DNA from: a virus
Direction: 5' to 3' (one strand)
IMG/VR virus record: IMGVR_UViG_3300021961_000104
Coordinates: 1 to 59,340 of that record
Length of the DNA: 59,340 nucleotides
Below the pieces are notes generated by a model. It was given only the letters and a program-made list of their open reading frames with translations, had not been told where the DNA came from and made no database searches. The position numbers and the translations under genes are program-made. Below are positions 41,923 to 51,587 of this stretch, piece after piece; positions within the stretch are counted from its first letter, which is position 1; every line of letters starts with the position of its first letter.

Positions 41923-43116
41923 TTAGTTAAATTTTTTTATTTTAAGTTTTGATGAATCAGCACCAGATATAGCTCTAACCTTAAATCCATTTATAAATAC
42001 ATCACCTTGTTGAGATCTAGCTTTAGTATCACTAAGGTTTTTTGAGTTATTTACAACTTCTTTAACAGCATCAGCTTTACCTTGTTCGTAAAAATGAGAT
42101 GCGATTCTATCGACATTTTCAGCAGCATACATAGCTTTATGATAACCTTTCATATCTTTAACATTGCCTGCTTCATCAAGGAACTTCCCGATAAGGTTGT
42201 TAATGTTTGATTGGTTTTCAGCAACTTTATCACCGTTTTGAATATTATACTTATAACTTTTTTCACCTATTTTAAAATCGAAACCTTCGAAATTTTGAGT
42301 AAAAAGTTTTTTAGTACTTTCTTTAAATTGTGAATGTTGTTGGTCAGCTAACTCCTGCTGTTTATTATATCGGTTGAAAAAGTCCATAGCTTTTTGAGTG
42401 TCCGGGTTTACGTTTGATCTCAACTTGATTTCATCGTAATATTTACTCTTCGTGTCTTCTAAAAAGTTTTTTGCTTTAGCAACCTCTTCTTTAAACGCAA
42501 GTTTTTTCTTGCGAATATCTCTTTCCTCATCTATATCTTCGTCGATAATAAAATCTTCAAGAAGAAGATCTATATCGTCGCTTTCTAAATAAGGTTTATT
42601 TTTTTTGTAATATTCTTTTAATAATGAAACCTCGTTTAAATTAGAATAATCAGTATTTAATCTAACGTAATCTTCTACAGTTCCACCTGTTTCTTCCATA
42701 AAAGAAACTAGTTTTTCAATATTTTCAGGTAATTGTTTACCTAAAATTTTTTCATCTCTTAAAGCCTCTTTAACCTCTGCCTCTACTCTATTTACTTCTT
42801 GTGTAACTTCTTTGATTGGGTTAAATTCTTTATCATCTTCAACGCTCCCTTGGTTTCCTTGTCCCATTTCTTGCAATTCCACTTCGGGTTGTTCTGGGCG
42901 TAACACGCTGCTCTCTGAGCTTGATTCTTGAACGGCATTATCTTCTGCTTTTAATTCTTCTTTAGGTATTACAACTTTTGTAACATCTGGTGGTAACTGA
43001 ACTAAAGGTTCTTTAATATTAACTTTAGTTACTTGTTCTTCTTTTTTTACTAATTGTTTTGGTTTTGGCTTTGATTTTAATTTAAAATCACCCTCTTGTT
43101 TTACTTGTTCTGACAT
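41923..43116 (-). CDS. Candidate scaffolding protein, 397 aa
   Basis: Very high Lys/Glu content, low complexity at residues 1-110, with helices and coiled-coil stretches after that, and a basic end. Placement directly between the portal and capsid genes is the normal position for a scaffold. There is no enzyme motif. Confidence comes from composition and position, not from homology. Confidence 0.7.
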   Translation of the reverse strand: MSEQVKQEGDFKLKSKPKPKQLVKKEEQVTKVNIKEPLVQLPPDVTKVVIPKEELKAEDNAVQESSSESSVLRPEQPEVELQEMGQGNQGSVEDDKEFNPIKEVTQEVNRVEAEVKEALRDEKILGKQLPENIEKLVSFMEETGGTVEDYVRLNTDYSNLNEVSLLKEYYKKNKPYLESDDIDLLLEDFIIDEDIDEERDIRKKKLAFKEEVAKAKNFLEDTKSKYYDEIKLRSNVNPDTQKAMDFFNRYNKQQELADQQHSQFKESTKKLFTQNFEGFDFKIGEKSYKYNIQNGDKVAENQSNINNLIGKFLDEAGNVKDMKGYHKAMYAAENVDRIASHFYEQGKADAVKEVVNNSKNLSDTKARSQQGDVFINGFKVRAISGADSSKLKIKKFN

Positions 43117-43146
43117 AATATGATATAATTAAATAATTAATGGTGC

Positions 43147-45534
43147 CTACATGAAGGCTTCTATACCCATATCGGGTTGGTTTTCAAAGTCTATAGGTAA
43201 ACTATCGTTTTGCCTTTGACTTATTAATTCACTTTGCTGTGTAGCTTCCATTTTGCTACGTTTATCTTTACGATCTTCAATAGCATTTTCTTTTTGCTGT
43301 ATATTTTGAACCTCTAATTGCTTAAGTTGCATATCGTATTGAAACTGCAACTCCATCTCTTGACGCTTAATGAGAGAAGCTTGTTCCATTTTCTGTATGT
43401 CCATTTGAGTTTTAGCTTGTTCGAGTTGAACTTTAGAACCAGATATAGCTTGTTGTTTTTGTACTTCAGCCATAGCGGTTCTTTCAGCTGTTTCAGCTTG
43501 TGCAGAAGCTTGCGCTTGAATATTAGCTCTTTGATTTTCTTGATCTTGTTTGTTCTTTTGCTTACGTTTAACTTTAAGCATTTGATTAGCTAGTTTAAGA
43601 TTTTTAATTTGTCTTAAATCTATAGCATCTTCTAAATCAATACCTCCTTGAGCTATAGCGGTTTGAATATTTTGTTCTAACTGAGCCCGTTCTTCTTCAT
43701 CTGGTTCTAGTTCTAAGAATATACCAAAATCATATAGATTAAGATTTATTATTTCCTCGAGAACTTTAACATTATAACTTGAAACAGAATTTCTAAGAGA
43801 TTCAGATGTTAATGGAAAATATAAAGCATCTGCTATTCTAAGAGAAACATTTTCAGCTATTTTCAATGTAATATATTGAGCAGCTTGATTAATATGTCTT
43901 GTAGCAACATTAGATGCGTTAGCTGCCATTTTCTGCAAACCAACTAAAGAGTTTTTATCCATTGCGCTACCATCTCTAGCTTCATTAAGTCCGGTAACGT
44001 CGCGTATCATTTGTAAATAATACTGATAAGTTTGTATTAAACTTTGTATCTTAGCACCTCCACTTGAACTATTTAATTCTTGAATAGGTACTTTACCGTG
44101 ATTCAATTCACCGTCTTGAGTTAAAGATCTACCAACAATAGAACCAGTTTGGAAATACATGTTTAAAGCTTCGGCTGGATTGTAATTAGTTCCATTACCA
44201 AGATCAACTTCTGCTAAACCGTCCATATCTAAATAAACACCATCTGGTACCATCCTAGATAATACTTGTTGTAGTTTTAAATGAGTTAATTGAATCATAT
44301 CAGCAAATCCAATACACTTACTTACAATTGACTCTATTCTACCTTTGTACATTCTAGGTGCACATATAACGTAGTTCATTTTAACTTTAGTAGTATCAGC
44401 AAAAGGTCTAGACATATTTTCTGCTAATCTCCAGTCCAAAAGCATATCAGTACCTAATATCTTAGCGCCAGAATATAAAACCTCAATAGACCTTGACACT
44501 CTTTCAAAGTTATCATTTTCAGGTGGATTAAATGTATCTGGTTTTTCTAAAGCTTTTAGTAAGCCTACTTCAGTTTGTTTTATTTTAAAAACTTGATCGT
44601 GGTAAGTTTTGTATTCAAAATAAAGTACTTGAACAGTGTTTTCGTCATAGTTACCCCAACCGGTTATATACTGTCTATTGCCCGGCATTTTCTGTATTCT
44701 TTCCAAATCTTCATTTGAAATGTCTGGAAATTCTTTTTTTAATTCTGGTATAGTTATAGATTTAACTTCACCAACATAATAAATATCGTCAAAATTAGGA
44801 TCTTCAGTATATGAATAAACCATATAAGCTGGATCTACGTAATCAACAGTTATACCTTCAGCTGTATTGAAATTAGTTTTAGCAGCGCCAATACCAATAG
44901 TGGTAAAGTCCATGTGAAGTCTGCGTCTAACTAAATCGTATTTATTTTGAGCAAGTACAGTTGATATAGTTTCTTCTTGAGCTATTTCTATAGATTGCTT
45001 ATAACTCAATTGCATGTGTAATTCTAACTGTTCAGAATCCTCGGGAACTAAGTTTGGGTCCGGAGATTGATAAAGATCTATACCTAAAGTTTGTTTTAGA
45101 GTTTCTAAATACTCTTTAGCTATCATATCTTCTTGCAACTTACTAGCGTATTCAGTTCTTTTCTTTACAGAATTTGGATCTTGAGAATAAGCTTTAATAT
45201 CGTAGAATTTTTGCGACATACCATTAACTACGATGTCAACAAATTTTGATAGTATTGGTACTGGTTTCCAGTCTAAATTTAAATAAGACAAATCACCATT
45301 TATAGATAATTCATCTTTATATTTTTGAACAGGTTGTTCTCCTCTAGCGTATAATCTTAATTGGTGGAAATTATTCCAATTAGTTAAATATCTATTACCC
45401 CCAGCTCGTCCTTGGTCAAACCACTCGTACTCTATAGCTTGAGCCACTTGACTTCCATATTCCCAACTAGCCTTTTCATCATTACTGACTATCTGACTTG
45501 GAAAAGCGCTGTTACTGTTAGTGTATATATTCAT
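43147..45534 (-). CDS. Portal protein, 795 aa
   Basis: Near residue 64, YARGEQPVQKYKDEL followed by NGDLSYLNLDWKPVPI and FVDIVVNGM matches the portal proteins of crAss-like phages. The C-terminal 170 residues are Gln/Glu/Lys-rich coiled coil that would form the barrel. It lies one base from the terminase gene. It forms the dodecameric ring through which DNA is packaged. Confidence 0.88.
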   Translation of the reverse strand: MNIYTNSNSAFPSQIVSNDEKASWEYGSQVAQAIEYEWFDQGRAGGNRYLTNWNNFHQLRLYARGEQPVQKYKDELSINGDLSYLNLDWKPVPILSKFVDIVVNGMSQKFYDIKAYSQDPNSVKKRTEYASKLQEDMIAKEYLETLKQTLGIDLYQSPDPNLVPEDSEQLELHMQLSYKQSIEIAQEETISTVLAQNKYDLVRRRLHMDFTTIGIGAAKTNFNTAEGITVDYVDPAYMVYSYTEDPNFDDIYYVGEVKSITIPELKKEFPDISNEDLERIQKMPGNRQYITGWGNYDENTVQVLYFEYKTYHDQVFKIKQTEVGLLKALEKPDTFNPPENDNFERVSRSIEVLYSGAKILGTDMLLDWRLAENMSRPFADTTKVKMNYVICAPRMYKGRIESIVSKCIGFADMIQLTHLKLQQVLSRMVPDGVYLDMDGLAEVDLGNGTNYNPAEALNMYFQTGSIVGRSLTQDGELNHGKVPIQELNSSSGGAKIQSLIQTYQYYLQMIRDVTGLNEARDGSAMDKNSLVGLQKMAANASNVATRHINQAAQYITLKIAENVSLRIADALYFPLTSESLRNSVSSYNVKVLEEIINLNLYDFGIFLELEPDEEERAQLEQNIQTAIAQGGIDLEDAIDLRQIKNLKLANQMLKVKRKQKNKQDQENQRANIQAQASAQAETAERTAMAEVQKQQAISGSKVQLEQAKTQMDIQKMEQASLIKRQEMELQFQYDMQLKQLEVQNIQQKENAIEDRKDKRSKMEATQQSELISQRQNDSLPIDFENQPDMGIEAFM

Positions 45535-47745
45535 TTAACTTATTATTTTTGATGTAATACCTTTATTATCGTATTTTTTAATATTTAAATTAAAAACTTC
45601 TTTGTTAACTGGTTGCGATGGTGAATATCTATTTTTATTACAAGCCATCAAAGCTAAACCAGAACTAATAGAGGCATCGTGTTTTGTTCTGTTATTTATA
45701 TTAAACTTAGCCCAATCATTTAATGTTCTTTGAAAGTACATATCACCATAACCTATTTCTCTTAATCCCACAAAACTTTCTATATAAGTCTCTATAGCGG
45801 CAGCGTGAGCTTGTTTTATATCTTCACTAGAGTTTGGTATTCCACCAAGTTCTCTTTCTGTTACTGATAGTTTATTAAGTTTTTTATCAGGTCTGTTCAT
45901 TGAAAAAGCTCTATAACCTCTTCTTTTAAAATGATACAATAATCTAGGTTTATTATTTTCTGCTAATATTGGCATACCATAAAATACGCAAGCCATTAAA
46001 ACGTCTTCAAAGAATATTTCAGCTGTTTGTGGTCTAGCTATATATTCTAAAAAGAAATGATTAGGAGGTACGTCTTCCATAGTGAATTTAGTTAAACCAT
46101 GTAAAGATCCATTAGATCCTCTTTCATCTACAGTTCCAGATATATCATAAGGGTCACATCCAAAAGCACCACAATGCTCGTTTCCAGGATATTTTAAACC
46201 ATTTCTTACAATTACTTTATTTTGCATATTCAATGGAGGAACCCATGTGATTAAAAATCTACCATTTTTATTTGGCACAAATTCTACTTTAGTATCTGGT
46301 ACTGCATTTTGCCATTGAAAACTACCTCTAGTGATTGATATTGAATTTTTAAGATCTTCATTAAAATCTATCTGTTGATATATTTTAGTTAAATTAAATA
46401 AAGATTCTTTTGATTCATCTCTAAAAGCGTGTTGAGTAGTTCTTGGAAACTGTCTATAGAATTCATTTAATCCATCTTGATCGTTCTTTAAACCATCTAC
46501 TTCGTTCTCCCAGTATTCTATTACACCTTGTTTTATTAAATTACCAAAAACATCTATCACTGGTTCTTTCGGAGTATTGAATACAGGAAATCCATAAGAA
46601 TCAATGTATCCCTCGTAGTTCCATTCCATAGGTATGAACAAACTATATAATCCTGAGCGAGTCTGTCCATTGGCGTTTCTCTGTGTGACATCTGAGTCAT
46701 CGTATAATTTTTTAAAATTATCACCTCCTTTGTCTAATGCGTTAGAAGTAGATCCCATCATACATTTACCTATAACTCTCGACCCAAGTCTTAAACAAGT
46801 TTTAGTAATCCTCCAGTTGTTTAATATATTAGTTGGTCTTTCCCATTTACCACTTTCGTCGTGAACTAATAATTTAAGTTTTTCACCATCATAAGAGTTA
46901 TCACCTGTGTTTTTCCAATCTATAGTTGTATCTAGACCAGTTATATCTTGTAATTTTTCATTAGTATCAAGTTTACGTCTTGTAAATTTAGATGCTGGAA
47001 CTCTATAAGCTAATTCTGTTTTAGGACGGTCCATACCGTCTTGTATTGGTTTAAAGAAAAAAGGGTAGTTTACCGATATTGGAACTACCTTGTCTGTAAA
47101 CATTTTTTTAGCATCTGGTCCAGATTTAGATAATATTCCAAATCTAGCATCACTTGATATTGTAGCTAGATTAACTGTTTCTCCAGACGCCATGAAAGAG
47201 AATCCTGAACGTCTGTTTTTAAGATAACATATTCCGTAACATCTTTCATCTGCTTTACACGCTTCCCAGAATATGTAGAACAATCTATTTGACTCTCTGA
47301 AGTCTGGTTGACCGACGTCGATTTTTGACCACTGCAAGTACATATAATGAGTACCAGTGATGTAAGTAGCCAAACCTTTATTATAGAACCAAAATCCTTG
47401 TTCTCTTTTATTAAATTCATTATCGATGTAATCATACCATCTCTCTTTAAAGTCTTTGGGATATTCCTCCCAGTCAAAAACAGTTTTTATTTTATCTAGT
47501 TCTTTGGGATATTCAGTGTGCTCCCATTTATCGTTTTTAAATTTATGTATGTTAGTTTCTTTTGGTAATGCTATTTTTAAATTTTCTATTTCATAAACAT
47601 CACCAATTTCACCGGTCTTACTTATAACAACAACATCGTGTTCTTCGTTATAACCATACTCCCATTTTTTATACCTATTCATTCTGTCTAGAACTTTAGG
47701 TTTTATATGGTCTTTTATAATTCTATATAGAGTTTGCTCGTACAT
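45535..47745 (-). CDS. Terminase large subunit, 736 aa
   Basis: The ATPase half shows the Walker A-type CYLKNRRSGFSFMAS near residue 176 and the Walker B LLVHDESGKWE near residue 292. The nuclease half shows GCDPYDISG near residue 528 and acidic residues further on. Length and the N-terminal 90-residue extension are as in crAss-like terminases. It packages DNA into the prohead, with the portal encoded directly downstream. Confidence 0.9.
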   Translation of the reverse strand: MYEQTLYRIIKDHIKPKVLDRMNRYKKWEYGYNEEHDVVVISKTGEIGDVYEIENLKIALPKETNIHKFKNDKWEHTEYPKELDKIKTVFDWEEYPKDFKERWYDYIDNEFNKREQGFWFYNKGLATYITGTHYMYLQWSKIDVGQPDFRESNRLFYIFWEACKADERCYGICYLKNRRSGFSFMASGETVNLATISSDARFGILSKSGPDAKKMFTDKVVPISVNYPFFFKPIQDGMDRPKTELAYRVPASKFTRRKLDTNEKLQDITGLDTTIDWKNTGDNSYDGEKLKLLVHDESGKWERPTNILNNWRITKTCLRLGSRVIGKCMMGSTSNALDKGGDNFKKLYDDSDVTQRNANGQTRSGLYSLFIPMEWNYEGYIDSYGFPVFNTPKEPVIDVFGNLIKQGVIEYWENEVDGLKNDQDGLNEFYRQFPRTTQHAFRDESKESLFNLTKIYQQIDFNEDLKNSISITRGSFQWQNAVPDTKVEFVPNKNGRFLITWVPPLNMQNKVIVRNGLKYPGNEHCGAFGCDPYDISGTVDERGSNGSLHGLTKFTMEDVPPNHFFLEYIARPQTAEIFFEDVLMACVFYGMPILAENNKPRLLYHFKRRGYRAFSMNRPDKKLNKLSVTERELGGIPNSSEDIKQAHAAAIETYIESFVGLREIGYGDMYFQRTLNDWAKFNINNRTKHDASISSGLALMACNKNRYSPSQPVNKEVFNLNIKKYDNKGITSKIIS

Positions 47746-48020
47746 TACTTAGATCTTCCTTCAGCAAAACCTTTAAAAGACTTTGGTTCTACTGCCTCTA
47801 CAGGTGTTTCGTTTAACAAACTCTCTTCAGCTTCTATTCTATTTAATATTTCAAAAGCATCAAATATAGCTAATTTTTTTGTAGCTGCTGCATTTTTTAA
47901 TCTATCTGCTGTAATATCATCGCCAGAATCAACAATAGCTTCTTTGGCTACTTTGATAAGTTCCTCAACTGCTACTTGCCCAGCTTGGATTATATTCAAC
48001 TTCGTTTCCTTGGTATTCAT
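47745..48020 (-). CDS. Small hypothetical protein before terminase, 91 aa
   Basis: Acidic helical product ending FKGFAEGRSK. It ends one base into the terminase gene, and its start overlaps the preceding gene by 56 bases. It could be a small terminase subunit by position and size, but no DNA-binding motif is visible. Start could be further inside the frame. Confidence 0.6.
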   Translation of the reverse strand: MNTKETKLNIIQAGQVAVEELIKVAKEAIVDSGDDITADRLKNAAATKKLAIFDAFEILNRIEAEESLLNETPVEAVEPKSFKGFAEGRSK

Positions 48021-48570
48021 ATTTAATTACAATATCATTAGATTTCATACAGTATAGTCTTTTGTCATCGACTAAAAATTCCCATTCACTATGTGGCGTA
48101 AAACCAACAAGATCTCCAGGATTAATTCCTAGCGCTTCTAAAGAACTATTACCGTATTTTAATATGCCAATAAGGCTTTCTTCTTTATCGAGCGTTAGAT
48201 CGCTTCTATTAGTTATTGGAGATATAAAACATCTATCGTTTATAGTATTCCAAATATTATTATGTTTGTATAAATATATTTGATCTAGCGTACATAAATG
48301 TAAATCATCTTTTAAATAAGATCTACTTTTCTTTTTAACACCTTTCATATCATAGAATGTTCTAAATACGTTCTGATGAACAACTACAATATCACCAATT
48401 GATATTTTACAATTAAAAGCTAGTGGCACTTGAACAACTTCAGCTATCCTATTGACAAACTTCCAGTTTTCTATCTTAGTGTTAACCACTAAATCTTTGC
48501 CACCAACTTTAATTGTATTATTATATTTTTCTCCAACTGGCTTTACAATAAAGTCATACAAACTTTTCAT
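47965..48570 (-). CDS. GroES-like (gp31-type) protein, 201 aa
   Basis: The C-terminal 70 residues contain LGINPGDLVGFTPHSEWEFL and DDKRLYCMKSNDIV, which follow the GroES pattern (a GD-hydrophobic strand, then a short beta arch, then an LxxxDI end). An earlier part near residue 55 repeats this theme with ISIGDIVVVHQN. Such proteins act as co-chaperonins for capsid folding in T4 (gp31). This would be the second co-chaperonin gene of the window. The call is by pattern only. Confidence 0.6.
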   Translation of the reverse strand: MKSLYDFIVKPVGEKYNNTIKVGGKDLVVNTKIENWKFVNRIAEVVQVPLAFNCKISIGDIVVVHQNVFRTFYDMKGVKKKSRSYLKDDLHLCTLDQIYLYKHNNIWNTINDRCFISPITNRSDLTLDKEESLIGILKYGNSSLEALGINPGDLVGFTPHSEWEFLVDDKRLYCMKSNDIVIKYEYQGNEVEYNPSWASSS

Positions 48571-48797
48571 TAGTATTCTAAATCATACTCAACAGATATT
48601 GCCATGTTAGAATTAAACTTCTTCCATGGCATTACCTCGTTGTTTTTCTTTATATATATACTATAAGAGTTATCAGATTCTTCTAAAAGTATATGAGAAA
48701 TCTCGTGACCTCCATATACTTGTTGACCTATAGAATAATGCATAGCATCGTTCTTATAGTCAGAACCTATACTTATTTTTCTTATAATTGAAGACAT
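48570..48797 (-). CDS. Conserved phage hypothetical, 75 aa
   Basis: Starts MSSIIRKISIGSDYKNDAMHYSIGQ and includes EVMPWKKFNSNMAISVEYD, a small beta-rich protein of the type common in marine phages near virion genes. Overlaps both neighbours by one base. Function unknown. Confidence 0.7.
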   Translation of the reverse strand: MSSIIRKISIGSDYKNDAMHYSIGQQVYGGHEISHILLEESDNSYSIYIKKNNEVMPWKKFNSNMAISVEYDLEY

Positions 48798-49057
48798 TAC
48801 TCTACTACTTCTAAGTTCTTTTCGGTTTCAATAACAGTGTATTCGCCTGTAGCAATATCTATATTGATAGGACCGTATTCTTTTTCTAGTTCAACTTTAA
48901 CTAATTCTAGTTCGTTGTTAACTTCTTTCAAACCTTGAAGTAGGTTTTGTTTTTGAGCTTCTAAATAACCAACATCTGTCAATGCTCTTGATAGTTTGTT
49001 TTGAAGATCTTTAATGTTGTCTAATTGCTCTTGTGTAATTTTGTTTACTTTTTTCAT
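48797..49057 (-). CDS. Coiled-coil phage protein, 86 aa
   Basis: The first 60 residues are heptad-type helix (LQNKLSRALTDVGYLEAQKQ), then a short strand motif INIDIATGEYTVIE at the end. This pattern recurs in phages beside holin and structural genes. It may bridge virion parts; no enzyme activity is suggested. Confidence 0.7.
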   Translation of the reverse strand: MKKVNKITQEQLDNIKDLQNKLSRALTDVGYLEAQKQNLLQGLKEVNNELELVKVELEKEYGPINIDIATGEYTVIETEKNLEVVE

Positions 49058-49077
49058 TTGATTTTATTTAATTGTTA

Positions 49078-49482
49078 TTATTTACTATTATTATCACTTA
49101 TTGATTTACCTTTTTCCCAACTTCTACCAACAAAGTAGGCTCCATATACTGTAACTAGTAATGTTTGGAATATTGGTACGTATTCTTCAGCTATTTTAAA
49201 TTCACCTATGTTACCGTCAGAGAAAGCACAAATAGTAAAAACAACCGTAAGATATATTAATATCATAGGTCGAATATTTTTTGCTAAGAAAGAATCAGAT
49301 TTCATATCTGCTTCCCATCTCGCGGTTACCTGAATTTGAGCTTCGCTGTCAGCTTTTTCAAGTATTTCTTGAATTAGTCTTTGAGCCTCTAGCTTTTCTT
49401 CTTTAGTAGTGGTTAACTTATCGATGACGTCACCAACCTCTTTGATGACGCCACCTGTAAGCCATTCAATAACTTTTTTCAT
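49078..49482 (-). CDS. Holin of the 3-TM/GTA type, 134 aa
   Basis: RWEADMKSDSFLAKNIRPM near residue 54 leads into a hydrophobic segment MILIYLTVVFTICAF, and then YVPIFQTLLVTVYGAYFVG forms a second span, followed by a charged tail. This order and the RWEADMKSDS motif are typical of the gene-transfer-agent-type holin family. The N-terminal region includes a basic helix. It would permeabilise the membrane so that the amidase can act. Confidence 0.8.
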   Translation of the reverse strand: MKKVIEWLTGGVIKEVGDVIDKLTTTKEEKLEAQRLIQEILEKADSEAQIQVTARWEADMKSDSFLAKNIRPMILIYLTVVFTICAFSDGNIGEFKIAEEYVPIFQTLLVTVYGAYFVGRSWEKGKSISDNNSK

Positions 49483-49490
49483 TTTAAAAA

Positions 49491-50042
49491 TTAACTTTTA
49501 CCTCTATTAGTAGCGCATCCTCCGCCTTTACAACCCATTTTTCTTTTTTGGGGATTTGTTCCAACACTACCACCTAAACCTAAACCAATTTTCAAATTTT
49601 TACTTTTAGCTCCAATTGACATTCCTTGCATCGTTGGTTCTTCATACTTTGGTGGTTTTTCTTTTATTAAATCTGTAGAAGGTTTTATAGTTCCAGGCAC
49701 TGGTCCAACTCTAAGATCTTTTATAGTTTCTTTTCTAGTCTCTAAACCTTGTCTTTTAGCAAAACTTGCTTTAGCCTCAGGAGTTGCTGCTAGCCATTTA
49801 TCATATTCTGGTGTACCAGGTTGAACAAGGTCATAATTTCTTCTCTTACCGGTAACTGGAGTTTCAAATTCAAATGTTATATCTTTACCTTGTCTTTTTA
49901 TACCCGCAACTTTTTCCCTTCCTCTCTCTTCTGTCCATTCTCCACTTCTAGCGTCTTCAGGAGGAGTTTGAGAAAAAGGAGTAAAAGAACCTTTATCGTA
50001 ACCAGCGCGCATCATTACGCCTTTTTTCATTGAATAACCCAT
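49491..50042 (-). CDS. Virion-like protein of MAFKM/QTPPED group, 183 aa
   Basis: Begins MGYSMKKGVMMRAGYDKG and then QTPPEDARSGEW, which recurs nearly unchanged in the next upstream gene (QTPPEDTRSGER). The rest is basic with Gly-rich C-terminal CKGGGCATNRG. The shared N-terminal region points to a common virion-targeting or packaging signal among these proteins. No enzyme motif. Confidence 0.65.
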   Translation of the reverse strand: MGYSMKKGVMMRAGYDKGSFTPFSQTPPEDARSGEWTEERGREKVAGIKRQGKDITFEFETPVTGKRRNYDLVQPGTPEYDKWLAATPEAKASFAKRQGLETRKETIKDLRVGPVPGTIKPSTDLIKEKPPKYEEPTMQGMSIGAKSKNLKIGLGLGGSVGTNPQKRKMGCKGGGCATNRGKS

Positions 50043-50065
50043 TATTATTGTTTTTAAAGTTTTAA

Positions 50066-50704
50066 TTATCGCTTCGGTTTGCTTTTATTTAGCATGTCTT
50101 GTCTTCTCTGTTCTCGGGCAATTTCTAAATCAGCATTTTTCTTATCGCGAGTTGCTCGCATTTGCTCAAGTTTAGCTTTTTTATCTAATTCATATTGTGA
50201 TGGTGGTTTTATTGGCGGTAATTTTTTTGTCGCGATAGTACCTCCTGTAAGTTTACCATCTTGATATGTAGCTCCTCCAGTTTCTTTAATAAGTTTTTTA
50301 ACTTCTTTTACAGAAAGATCAGCTTTTCTACCCGTGTAAGTTAAATCATTACTACTATCAAGACCTACAAGTTTACCACCACCTTTTCCAAAGATATTTA
50401 TATTAAGTGATTTTTCGCCAAACTGCCCTTTGTTAATTTTAACACTAGATTTACGAGATCCTGTTGTGTAAGCTGTACCTTCAAAACCTTCCTTAGCAGC
50501 TTTTACGATTCCTTTAGCTAATTCTTTTCTTGCTCTTGGACTTACTCTTTCTGTAGATCCTTCAATTTGAACTACTCTCTCACCACTTCTAGTGTCTTCA
50601 GGAGGAGTTTGTTTGTTTGGTGTAGAATCTTGTTTAAAACTCATAGGTACACCGTTACCTGTCTTAGCGTAATCACCACGCCCTGGATTCATTTTAAATG
50701 CCAT
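50066..50704 (-). CDS. MAFKMNPGRG-group protein, 212 aa
   Basis: The first 25 residues begin MAFKMNPGRGDYAKTGNGVPM and match the next gene upstream. After QTPPEDTRSGE comes a Lys/Arg-rich body and a helical basic tail (KKAKLEQMRATRDKK). It is likely a virion or core protein. The N-terminal identity among these genes suggests duplication or a shared targeting tag. Confidence 0.65.
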   Translation of the reverse strand: MAFKMNPGRGDYAKTGNGVPMSFKQDSTPNKQTPPEDTRSGERVVQIEGSTERVSPRARKELAKGIVKAAKEGFEGTAYTTGSRKSSVKINKGQFGEKSLNINIFGKGGGKLVGLDSSNDLTYTGRKADLSVKEVKKLIKETGGATYQDGKLTGGTIATKKLPPIKPPSQYELDKKAKLEQMRATRDKKNADLEIAREQRRQDMLNKSKPKR

Positions 50705-50733
50705 AATTATTTTTTAATTGTTTTAGCTATTGT

Positions 50734-51177
50734 TTAATTACTGCGTAATCTTCTAATAGTATCAGCAGCTTTTTTAATTATAGCGCCTTGTTTTTTACGC
50801 TCTTTAGTTAAATATCCTCCGCCATCTGCTCTGACGGCTTGACCTCCTTTAGCAAATTCTTCTGGGGTTGGTGTAAGTTTAATATCGGCAAGAGACTCTC
50901 CTTTGCTTTTAGCACGAGATAGTGCCATCTCCACCTTGCGCTGGGCAGCTTCCGTTGATTTTGTACCAGCGCCTTTACCAGCAGCAGCAGGAACTAATAC
51001 ACTAGCTTTTTCAACATTTGTTAGTCTATTAATTTCCCCAGATTTTGGGTCGATAACATCTTCTTCCCACTCTTGCTTTTCACCTACAGGAGGGAAATTT
51101 TCTTGACGAAAACTCATAGGTATACCTTTACCTGTTTTAGCGTAATTACCACGTCCTGGATTCATTTTAAATGCCAT
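50734..51177 (-). CDS. MAFKMNPGRG-group protein, 147 aa
   Basis: Shares MAFKMNPGRGNYAKTGKG and PMSFRQ with the next downstream gene; bodies differ after about residue 25, so only the N-terminus has been conserved. The rest is basic and helical with a Gly-Gly turn. Probably a small virion-associated protein. Confidence 0.65.
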   Translation of the reverse strand: MAFKMNPGRGNYAKTGKGIPMSFRQENFPPVGEKQEWEEDVIDPKSGEINRLTNVEKASVLVPAAAGKGAGTKSTEAAQRKVEMALSRAKSKGESLADIKLTPTPEEFAKGGQAVRADGGGYLTKERKKQGAIIKKAADTIRRLRSN

Positions 51178-51195
51178 GTCTTTGTTTTTAATTGT

Positions 51196-51552
51196 TTAAT
51201 ATAGTCTTGTGAATTTAATTGTACCGTTATAACTACCCGTTATTTCTGCTTTTAAAGTATCTTTAGAAATCATTTCATATACACCTTGTATATTCCAATT
51301 ATTTCTTTTATTAGTTAATTCTGTTTTAACAATACCGTTTTTATAGTTTAATACTTTTTCATCAAGAGTTCTACCTGATTCTAAGTTAAAATTTAAAAAC
51401 TGAAATTCATCTTCTTCGTTATAAAGTATAACTAATTCATAAATTGAATCATCCGTTATCCAGTGACCGTTAAAATCTGAATAATTAAAGTCTACTTGTG
51501 CCATTGTGTTTAATACGGTAAACGTAAAAAACGTTAAAAATAAATTTTTCAT
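51196..51552 (-). CDS. Secreted lipocalin-like hypothetical protein, 118 aa
   Basis: The first 19 residues MKNLFLTFFTFTVLNTMAQ form a Sec signal peptide with AQ at the probable cleavage point, typical of Flavobacteriia. The mature part is a series of beta strands (FNGHWITDDSIYELVILY and later). It may be a periplasmic phage protein, for example superinfection exclusion, or a host-derived gene. Confidence 0.7.
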   Translation of the reverse strand: MKNLFLTFFTFTVLNTMAQVDFNYSDFNGHWITDDSIYELVILYNEEDEFQFLNFNLESGRTLDEKVLNYKNGIVKTELTNKRNNWNIQGVYEMISKDTLKAEITGSYNGTIKFTRLY

Positions 51553-51587
51553 TTGATTGTATTAGATTAAATTATATATATTTATTA

